Shown: in pieces, positions 1-6,220 of the stretch | How positions within the stretch are numbered: position 1 is the stretch's first letter | Layout of the letters: the number at the start of each line of letters is the position of its first letter | Origin: CAZMGG01 sp964565715 | GTDB taxonomy: Bacteria; Planctomycetota; UBA1135; UBA2386 | DNA length: 9,355 nt | Direction: 5' to 3' | Assembly: GCA_964565715.1 (NCBI GenBank) | Contig: CAZMGG010000183.1 | Coordinates: 1 to 9,355, forward strand | Program-made: the position numbers and the translations under genes | The notes under the pieces: model-generated | The model's database searches: none | What the model was told of the DNA's origin: nothing | The model's input: the letters and a program-made list of their open reading frames with translations, nothing else

Positions 1-1
1 G

Positions 2-652
<651 letters not shown>

Positions 653-703
653 TCTGGGATCACGACGGTGGGAAGGGAGAACGGGGAGCGCGCGACCGCC
701 GGC

Positions 704-732
704 GCGCCGCCGGTCCAGCCCACCGGCGGCGC
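704..732 (-). terminator. 11-bp perfect stem-loop between rho and the ABC ATPase gene
   Basis: Arms GCGCCGCCGGT (704-714) and ACCGGCGGCGC (722-732) pair perfectly around a 7-nt loop, starting 21 nt after the rho stop codon on the transcribed strand. No U-tract follows, so it is not a canonical intrinsic terminator. It could be a tractless terminator, a 3'-end stabiliser that stops exonuclease trimming, or a hairpin feeding Rho-dependent termination in the C-rich stretch that follows. The dyad is directly visible; its function is inference. Confidence 0.5.
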
Positions 733-753
733 TTCGTCACCGGCCGCCGCCGT

Positions 754-2127
754 CTAGTCGTCCAGACGGAAGGAGTTGAGGAACTCGGCGTTGCTCTTGG
801 TCTTCATCAGGCGGTCGATGAGCAGGGGCATCGCGTCCAGCGCGTTCATCCGCGCCAGCACCCGGCGCAGCGTGTAGATGCGCTGGGTGACCTCCTTGCC
901 GAGCAGCAGCTCCTCCTTGCGGGTGCCGGACAGCTCGATGTCGATGGCCGGGAACACGCGCCGTTCGGCGAGCTGGCGGTTCAGGACCAGCTCCATGTTG
1001 CCGGTGCCCTTGAACTCCTCGAAGATCACCTGGTCCATGCGGGAACCGGTGTCCACCAGGGTGGTGCCGAGGATGGTCAGCGAGCCGCCCTCCTCGCACT
1101 TGCGGGCCGAGCCGAAGAACTTCTTCGGCATCTCCAGCACCTTGCTGCCGATGCCGCCGGACATGGTGGCGCCGCCGCGGCCGCCCATGTGCGAGTTGTA
1201 GGCGCGGGTCAGGCGGGTGATCGAGTCGAGCAGGATCACCACGTCCTTGCCCACCTCCACCAGGCGCTGGGCCCGCTTCAGGGCCATCTCGGACACCTGG
1301 ATGTGGTGCTTGGGCCCCTCGTCGAGGGTCGACACCAGCACCTCGCGGTTCTCGCCGGCGACGCTGCGCTTCCAGCCGGTCGCCTCCTCGGGACGCTCGT
1401 CGATGAGCAGCACCATCATGTAGACCTCGGGGTAGCGCTCGGCGATGGCGTGGCAGATCTTCTGCATCAGCACCGTCTTGCCGGAACGCGGCGGCGCCAC
1501 GATCAGGCCGCGCTGGCCGCGGCCGATGGGGCACAGCAGGTCGACGATGCGCAGGCTGATGTCGCCGTCGCCGGGCTCCAGCACGAACATCGGCGCCGGG
1601 TCGACCACGGTCAGGTTCTTGAACTGGCTGCGCTCGCGGGCCTCGTCGGGCGCCATCCCGTCCACCTGCTCGATGTCGACCAGGGTGAGCCGCTGGGCGC
1701 CGCGATTGGGGATGCCGGCCTGGCCGACGATCTCGCTGCCTTCCTGCAGCCGGTGCGTGCGCACCAGGTTGGCGGGCACGAACACGTCGCCGTGCGGCGA
1801 GGACTCGGGCACGTAGCTGTTGTCCTGCTTGCGGAGCCAGCCGCTCAGGTCCTTGTGCAGCTCCAGCACGCCGACCGCCTCCTCCGTGGGGCCCTCGACC
1901 TCGAACGCGAAGTCGCCGCCGCCACCGCCTCCGCCGCCGCCGCCGCCGTGGTTGTGGTTGCCGCCGTGGTTGCCACCACCACCACCACCACCACCACCAC
2001 CGCCGCCGCCACCACCACCGCGGCCGCCACGCCGACGACGGCGACGGCGACCACCGCGCCAGTGACCACGCTCATTGGGGCCTTGGGAGTTGCCGCCGTC
2101 CGACGGCTCGTGCTCGCTCATGCTCAT
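754..2127 (-). CDS. rho: Transcription termination factor Rho with Gly/Arg-rich N-terminal extension
   Basis: Rho is the hexameric RNA-dependent ATPase that ends transcription and suppresses untranslated RNA. From ATG 2127 the protein has 457 aa. Residues 1-71 are low-complexity (Arg run, glycine runs of 16 and 11, an NHGGNHNH linker), where most Rho proteins carry a Rho_N helical domain. The RNA-binding OB fold covers about 83-165. The ATPase core has Walker A VAPPRSGKT (210-218), DERPEE, Walker B LLDSITR (299-305), R-loop DTGSRMD (359-365), EEFKGTGNME (370-379) and arginine finger SGTRKEE (R403). The ATPase core is full-length. In-frame alternative starts are ATG 2121 and GTG 2196 (23 aa longer); none has a clear Shine-Dalgarno, and 2127 was chosen because MSMSEHEP looks like a natural acidic start. 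It is divergent from clpP. Confidence in identity is very high, in the exact start moderate. Confidence 0.97.
   Translation of the reverse strand: MSMSEHEPSDGGNSQGPNERGHWRGGRRRRRRRGGRGGGGGGGGGGGGGGGGNHGGNHNHGGGGGGGGGGGDFAFEVEGPTEEAVGVLELHKDLSGWLRKQDNSYVPESSPHGDVFVPANLVRTHRLQEGSEIVGQAGIPNRGAQRLTLVDIEQVDGMAPDEARERSQFKNLTVVDPAPMFVLEPGDGDISLRIVDLLCPIGRGQRGLIVAPPRSGKTVLMQKICHAIAERYPEVYMMVLLIDERPEEATGWKRSVAGENREVLVSTLDEGPKHHIQVSEMALKRAQRLVEVGKDVVILLDSITRLTRAYNSHMGGRGGATMSGGIGSKVLEMPKKFFGSARKCEEGGSLTILGTTLVDTGSRMDQVIFEEFKGTGNMELVLNRQLAERRVFPAIDIELSGTRKEELLLGKEVTQRIYTLRRVLARMNALDAMPLLIDRLMKTKSNAEFLNSFRLDD
1918..2020 (-). repeat. Glycine-codon trinucleotide repeats within rho
   Basis: Two uninterrupted runs of GGN codons (CCN on the plus strand) encode polyglycine: 11 codons at 1918-1950 and 16 codons at 1973-2020. 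The second includes nine identical GGT units (1973-1999). They flank a short NHGGNHNH linker. Pure triplet tracts like the GGT array are prone to replication slippage, which here would change Rho length in whole residues without a frameshift. Confidence 0.85.
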
Positions 2128-2452
2128 GGGGATTCGCGCGGCCGGGGGCGCCTGCGCCTTGCCTTCGAAGAACCAATCCGGCCCGTCACCGGGCACTCGG
2201 GAACTTCACGCTGGCCCCACGTCGCTTGCGGCGCCCGATGGCGCCCGACGGCGGGTCGGAACCAAGCGTTCCTGCGCCGCGATCGGCGACGCAGAATGGC
2301 GGCGACCCCGTCCGCAGCGACCCGTGCCCTGGATCAGGACCCTGTCGTCGACAGCAGCCCTGTTCCAATGGCAGTCGGGACACCTCGACCGGCGTCACGC
2401 CTTCTCACCCAGCAGCCGACGGATCCACGCGGGATCGGGGTCGTCGGTGCCC

Positions 2453-2471
2453 GGTCCGGCGAAGCCGGACC
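2453..2471. repeat. Perfect 8-bp hairpin with GCGAAGC core
   Basis: GGTCCGGC (2453-2460) and GCCGGACC (2464-2471) pair around a GAA triloop. The core GCGAAGC is a sequence known to form an unusually stable DNA mini-hairpin. On the minus strand the loop reads CTTCG or TTC. Neither side has a T-tract. It sits about 330 nt before the rho start and about 230 nt before clpP, so it could belong to either leader. Confidence 0.6.
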
Positions 2472-2685
2472 ATGGGGCGAATCGGTGGGTTGACCGCACA
2501 CCCCCTACCGATGGGGCGGAAGGCTACCGCCTCACCCAAGGCCATGCAAGATGGCGCCGCGGATTCTCGACGGGACCACGGCCGAGCGCGCCAACGCGCC
2601 CCCCCGCGTTGCTTGCACCCCGGAGCGCAATGGGCTAATCGGGGCCCTCCACGGCGGCGGCTAAACCCCGACGCCATCGACACCC

Positions 2686-2692
2686 GAAGGGA
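2686..2692 (+). promoter_or_regulatory. Ribosome binding site of clpP
   Basis: GAAGGGA lies 5 nt before ATG 2698. It fixes the clpP start and so confirms that the hexa-aspartate N-terminus belongs to the translated protein. Confidence 0.8.
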
Positions 2693-2697
2693 ATGCC

Positions 2698-3318
2698 ATG
2701 AACCCGGCCCTGAACGACGACGACGATGACGACCACGGATGCTCCCCCCAGCCGACCCGCGAGAAGGGCGCGGGCTTCCTGGACCGCCACCTGGTCGACT
2801 CCCGGACCCTGCTGATCAGCGGGCCGGTGGACGACAAGATGCTCCGCGACGCGCAGATGCGCCTGTTCGCCATGGAGGCCCGTGACGCCCAGAAGCCGGT
2901 CACGGTGATGATCAACAGCCCGGGCGGCAGCGCCGACGCGGGTTTCGCGATCTACGACCTGCTGCGTTTCGTCCGGCCGCCGGTCAACACCGTGGTCAAC
3001 GGCCTGTGCGCCTCGGCGGGCATCCTGATCCAGCTCGCCACCGACAAGAAGCGCCGCTTCTGCCTGCCGGAGGCCCGCTTCATGATCCACCAGCCCTCGA
3101 CGATGGGCCGCGGCACCGCCTCGGACCTCGACATCACGGCCAAGGAGATCCTGAAGCTGCGCGACCGCTACAACAAGATCATCGCCGAGACCACCGGCCG
3201 CACCGCCGAAGAGGTGGTCGAACACGCCCGCCGCGACTTCTGGCTCGGTGCCGGCGAGGCGCTGGAGTACGGGCTGGTCAGCAAGGTCATCCGCAAGCGC
3301 GCCGACCTGCCCGAGTGA
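2698..3318 (+). CDS. clpP: ClpP-family serine peptidase (ATP-dependent Clp protease proteolytic subunit), non-canonical N-terminus
   Basis: ClpP forms a barrel-shaped peptidase that degrades proteins fed in by ClpX, ClpA or ClpC in the cytoplasm. This protein has 206 aa. The triad is complete: S106 in GLCASAGI, H131 in MIHQP, D180 in HARRDF. The oxyanion segment INSPGGSADAGFAIYD (72-87) is typical. The N-terminus is odd: after MNPALN come six Asp, then a Cys/Pro-rich stretch and FLDRHLVDSRTL. The usual propeptide and axial-loop signature (VPMVVEQTxRGERSYDIYSRLL) is missing. From memory, the LDRxLxDSR start, DAGFA and DLDIxAxEIL resemble chlamydial ClpP1, a second ClpP lineage that stands apart from clpX. 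No tig, clpX or lon is adjacent here either. A strong Shine-Dalgarno sets the start. Identity is secure; the partner ATPase and whether it is the sole ClpP are unknown. Confidence 0.95.
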   Translation: MNPALNDDDDDDHGCSPQPTREKGAGFLDRHLVDSRTLLISGPVDDKMLRDAQMRLFAMEARDAQKPVTVMINSPGGSADAGFAIYDLLRFVRPPVNTVVNGLCASAGILIQLATDKKRRFCLPEARFMIHQPSTMGRGTASDLDITAKEILKLRDRYNKIIAETTGRTAEEVVEHARRDFWLGAGEALEYGLVSKVIRKRADLPE

Positions 3319-3323
3319 CGGCG

Positions 3324-3339
3324 GCGCCGCGCGCGGCGC
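3324..3339. repeat. 16-bp perfect palindrome just after clpP
   Basis: GCGCCGCGCGCGGCGC is a perfect palindrome starting 6 nt after the clpP stop codon. As RNA it could fold into a 6-bp stem with a CGCG loop. No T-run follows, so a classical terminator is not supported; a weak transcript-end structure is possible. Confidence 0.5.
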
Positions 3340-3407
3340 GGCCCTGTCGCGAACCACGGCGCGGGTCTACCGTTCTGCGGCGCGGCCGTTGCCCGGCCCC
3401 GCCCGCG

Positions 3408-4970
3408 ATGACCCGCCCGAACGCCGCCATCCTCCTGCCCTGCGCCCTGCTGCTGGCCCTGCTGCCGTCCGCGGCCCTGGCCCAGGTTCCGGCGGTGTTC
3501 GGCCTCTGCCGCACCGATGACGGCCGGCCGGCGGCCGACGCCGAGGTACTGGTGCAGGGCCCGGGCCTGCCCGACCTGCCGGTGCTGGCGGACTGGTCGC
3601 CCGACCCGTTCCGCTCCGCCGCGCGCACCGACGCCGGCGGCGGCCTGCGGGTGGCCACCCCCGGCCCGGTGTCGGTGCTGGTCCGTCTGCCCTCGGGCCT
3701 CGGCGGTGTGGAACCGTGGGCCGTGCCGGGCGCCCCGTTCCGACTGGCGCTGGCGCCGATGGCGGAGCTGACCGCCGGCCAGGGCGAGATCGGGGTGTTC
3801 GCCGCCGTCGAGGACGGCGTCGCCGGACGGGTCATGCTGCATCCGCTGCAGGGCCAGAAGGTCCGCCTGCCGGCAGGGGCGTACCAGCTCTGGATCCAGA
3901 ACGGCGATCGGTGGCTGTGGCTGCGCACGCGCCTGCGGGCCGGCGAGAAGCGCATCCTGGCGTTCGGCGGCGAGGCCCGCGAACTGGCCCTGGGCAGCGG
4001 GCGCAACGACCGGGTGACGCCGGTCGGCTGGCCGCACGTCACGCTGCTGTCGCCCGAGCGGCCACGCACGCTGCTGCAGACGCCGGGGCCGATCCCGCTG
4101 GCGGTGACCGCGGCGGCCGGCGGCATCGCCCTCACGACGGTGCCCGAGGGCGAGCGTTCGTGGCAGTCGACCGCACCCGCCGCGACCGGCAGCCGCGTCC
4201 TGCACGTGCGGGGCATCGACGGCCCCGGCCAGGAGGTCTGGGTGCTGCGACCCGAAGGCGATGGCTTCCAGCCGACCGCCCGGGTCCGGCCCGACGACGC
4301 CGGCCGGGTCGAGGTGCCGGTGCAGCCCGACGACTGGGTGCTGGTGCTGGCCGCGGGCTGCGCCCCACGGGCGCTGCCCGCCGGCTCGCTGCCCGCCGAC
4401 GGCCGGCTGCTCCTGGATCGCGGCCGGCCGCTGCGCCTGCAGTGCCTGGATCCGGCGGGCGGGCCGGCGTCCATGGTGGCGCTCGAACTGGTACCGCTCG
4501 ACGCACCGCTCGCCACCCAGCGGCTGCGCACCGACGAACGCGGCCTGCTGACGGTGGCCCAGGCGCCGGCGGGCCCGCTGCGCCTCGCCGCCGTCGACCC
4601 CCGCTTCGCCAACGACCACCGCGAGATCGGCGGCGACGTCGACGCGGTCACGGTGACGCTGCAGGCCGGCGCCGGCCTCGATGGCGTGGTGCGCGAGGCC
4701 GACGGCTCGCCGGTGGCGGGCGTCGCGGTGACGCTGCGCGACCCGCGCGGCGCGTTGCGACCGGTGGCCCGCAGCGTCGTCACCGACGCCGAGGGCCGCT
4801 TCGCCTTCGGCGGCCTGCCCGAAGGCGGTGCCTTCGTGCTGTTCGCGCAGCAGGAACGGGACGGCCGCACCTGGTCCGGCCGCCTGTCGCGGGCCCGGCC
4901 GGGCGCCCCGACCGAGGTCGTGATCCGCTGCGAGGATCCGGCCCTGCCGACCGGCCCTACAGGGCGTTGA
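3408..4970 (+). CDS. Secreted protein with carboxypeptidase-regulatory-like (transthyretin-like) domains
   Basis: Function is not recognised. The 520-aa product starts with a Sec-type signal peptide: basic MTRPN, hydrophobic core to about residue 22, and a likely signal peptidase I site ALA-Q (25/26). The rest is beta-rich with no catalytic motif that I can identify. The C-terminal part (about 422-490) fits the CarboxypepD_reg fold pattern: LDGVVREADGSPVAGVAVTL, then VTDAEGRFAFGGLPEG. Weaker copies appear at about 28-90 (RTDDGRPAADAEVLV, then ARTDAGGGLRV) and about 336-405. Such domains are structural or binding modules in exported proteins. Start 3408 was chosen because it gives the signal peptide; the frame stays open upstream but that stretch looks non-coding. 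No Shine-Dalgarno is seen. It follows clpP by 89 nt and overlaps the convergent DUF1501 gene by 14 bp. Confidence 0.85.
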   Translation: MTRPNAAILLPCALLLALLPSAALAQVPAVFGLCRTDDGRPAADAEVLVQGPGLPDLPVLADWSPDPFRSAARTDAGGGLRVATPGPVSVLVRLPSGLGGVEPWAVPGAPFRLALAPMAELTAGQGEIGVFAAVEDGVAGRVMLHPLQGQKVRLPAGAYQLWIQNGDRWLWLRTRLRAGEKRILAFGGEARELALGSGRNDRVTPVGWPHVTLLSPERPRTLLQTPGPIPLAVTAAAGGIALTTVPEGERSWQSTAPAATGSRVLHVRGIDGPGQEVWVLRPEGDGFQPTARVRPDDAGRVEVPVQPDDWVLVLAAGCAPRALPAGSLPADGRLLLDRGRPLRLQCLDPAGGPASMVALELVPLDAPLATQRLRTDERGLLTVAQAPAGPLRLAAVDPRFANDHREIGGDVDAVTVTLQAGAGLDGVVREADGSPVAGVAVTLRDPRGALRPVARSVVTDAEGRFAFGGLPEGGAFVLFAQQERDGRTWSGRLSRARPGAPTEVVIRCEDPALPTGPTGR

Positions 4971-6207
4971 GCAGCGGGAAGGTGCCGCCGAGCACCGTCG
5001 CGTGCGGCACGCCGAGCCAGCGGTCGAGCACCGTCGCGTAGAGGCTGCGGAAGTCGGTGCTGCTGGCCGAGAACGGGATGTAGTACTGCGGGCTGGTGGC
5101 CGCAGCGAGGTCGGGGAACGTGCCGATCTCGCCGCCGATCACCGGCTGGCCCGCCAGGAACGCGACGCCGCCGTGGCCGTGCTCGGTGCCGAGCGAGCCG
5201 TTCTGGTACACGCGCCGGCCGAACTCCGAGAACGCCATCACCACGACGTCCTGGCCGCGCGCGTGGGCGATCATGTCGTCGCAGAACGCCTTCACCGCGC
5301 CGGTCAGGTTGGCCAGCAGGTTGGCCAGGTTGCCGGTGTGCGGCGCGCCCGACACCGCCTCGTTGGCGTGGGTGTCGAAGCCGCCGGTGTCCACCACGAT
5401 CAGCTCGGCGCCGAGCCCGCCGGTGATCAGGCTGGCGGCGAGCTGCAGGCGGTCGCCGAGCGCACCGGTCGGGTAGGTCGCGCCGGGCACGTAGCTGGCG
5501 GCGGCCTGCTGGATCAGCACGCTGTCGGCGGCGGCGCCGGCGATGCCGCCGGCGACGTAGCTGAGGTAGGGATCCGCCGTCGGCCGCAGCACCGCGGCGT
5601 TGCTGGCCAGGAGCTGCAGTTCGAGGGTGTTGTCGTTGGGCGTGCCCGGATCGGCGGCGAAACGGAAGCCCTCGGTGGAGGTCATCACCGGCACGCGCTG
5701 GCCGCTGAACGCGCCGTTCAGGCGCGACTCGATGTCCACCGCCGGCACCTGGGCGGTGCCGGTGAAGTTGTCGAGCCAGCGGGCGAGCCAGCCGCGCTGC
5801 AGCACCGACACCGCCGGGTTGCCGGCGTACCACTTCTTCTCGGACTCGAAGTGCGACAGGTTGGGCTGCGGGTAGCCGATGTTGTGGACGATGGCGAGAT
5901 CGCCGCGGTCGTAGAGGTCCTTGAACGGCTGCATCGCCGGGGCCCACCAGTAGCTGGCGCCGGCCCGCAGCGTCAGGCACGACCCCTGCGGGATGCGCAG
6001 GTTCGGCCGGCCGGCGATGTAGTTGGGGTGCGTCGCCGGCACGATCATGTTCAGGTAGTCCCAGGCGCCGCGCGCCTGCACGATCACCAGGGTGCGGCCG
6101 GGCGTGCGCGGGGCACCGTGCAGCCAGGCCTGGCCCGGCCGCAGGAACGGGATCGCCGCGCCGGCGGCGGCGCCGGCGGCCAGGAACTGACGTCGTGAAG
6201 TGGTCAT
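4957..6207 (-). CDS. DUF1501 family protein with Tat signal
   Basis: DUF1501 proteins (alkaline-phosphatase/sulfatase-like fold) are of unknown function and are usually encoded next to DUF1800. The 416-aa protein begins with a textbook twin-arginine signal, TTSRRQFLAAG (S4-R5-R6-Q7-F8-L9), followed by an Ala-rich hydrophobic stretch to about residue 22, so export of the folded protein is predicted. Family landmarks are QARGAWDYLNMIVP (44-57, where the family usually has RGGxDGLN), HFESEKKWY, GGFDTHANE (275-283), SEFGRR (327-332) and GTEHGHGG (340-347; the family usually has GTDHG). D50, FDTH and the xxHG motif resemble metal-site positions of the superfamily, but I cannot prove catalysis. The start is fixed by a GAGGGA site; translation is probably coupled to DUF1800, which ends 11 nt before. 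The frame remains open far upstream, but that is a high-GC artefact. Confidence 0.93.
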   Translation of the reverse strand: MTTSRRQFLAAGAAAGAAIPFLRPGQAWLHGAPRTPGRTLVIVQARGAWDYLNMIVPATHPNYIAGRPNLRIPQGSCLTLRAGASYWWAPAMQPFKDLYDRGDLAIVHNIGYPQPNLSHFESEKKWYAGNPAVSVLQRGWLARWLDNFTGTAQVPAVDIESRLNGAFSGQRVPVMTSTEGFRFAADPGTPNDNTLELQLLASNAAVLRPTADPYLSYVAGGIAGAAADSVLIQQAAASYVPGATYPTGALGDRLQLAASLITGGLGAELIVVDTGGFDTHANEAVSGAPHTGNLANLLANLTGAVKAFCDDMIAHARGQDVVVMAFSEFGRRVYQNGSLGTEHGHGGVAFLAGQPVIGGEIGTFPDLAAATSPQYYIPFSASSTDFRSLYATVLDRWLGVPHATVLGGTFPLLNAL

Positions 6208-6214
6208 CGGTCGA

Positions 6215-6220
6215 TCCCTC
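6215..6220 (-). promoter_or_regulatory. Ribosome binding site of DUF1501, overlapping the DUF1800 stop codon
   Basis: GAGGGA (6220 down to 6215) lies 7 nt before the DUF1501 ATG. Its first two bases are the GA of the DUF1800 TGA stop codon (6221-6219). A terminating ribosome would sit on this site, so translational coupling and matched expression are likely. Confidence 0.75.

Larger units (their letters stand above)
2128..2697. promoter_or_regulatory. 570-bp divergent intergenic region between rho and clpP
   Basis: No open frame here has recognisable protein character. The region must hold the promoters of both rho (minus) and clpP (plus). A weak plus-strand candidate is TTGCTT (2609-2614) with GCTAAT (2634-2639), spacing 19, about 58 nt before the clpP start; both boxes are poor. 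Visible structures include the hairpin at 2453-2471, a 13-bp dyad CTGTCG-T-CGACAG (2342-2354), a tandem decamer GCGCCCGATG/GCGCCCGACG (2231-2250), and an imperfect dyad at 2273-2293. The region is long for two housekeeping genes, so long 5' leaders or an unseen small RNA are possible. Confidence 0.5.

Noticed and set aside
1918..2020. CRISPR or tandem-repeat array
   Set aside because: The repetition is a triplet microsatellite within the rho coding frame, with no spacer structure.
1189..2493. 434-codon plus-strand frame antisense to rho
   Set aside because: It is the reverse-strand shadow of rho, with Val/Ala/Thr runs produced by the glycine-codon repeats.
2490..2527. Promoter starting at TTGACC (2490-2495)
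   Set aside because: The -35-like box is good, but no -10-like hexamer occurs at 16-19 nt spacing.
2226..2729. Possible small gene in the rho-clpP gap
   Set aside because: The plus and minus frames here give Arg/Pro/Cys-rich sequences without ribosome binding sites or motifs, and the plus frame runs into clpP out of frame.
3287..5980. 897-codon minus-strand open frame antisense to the secreted-protein gene
   Set aside because: No protein-like patterning; it covers two confident genes in wrong frames and is explained by rarity of stop codons in GC-rich DNA.
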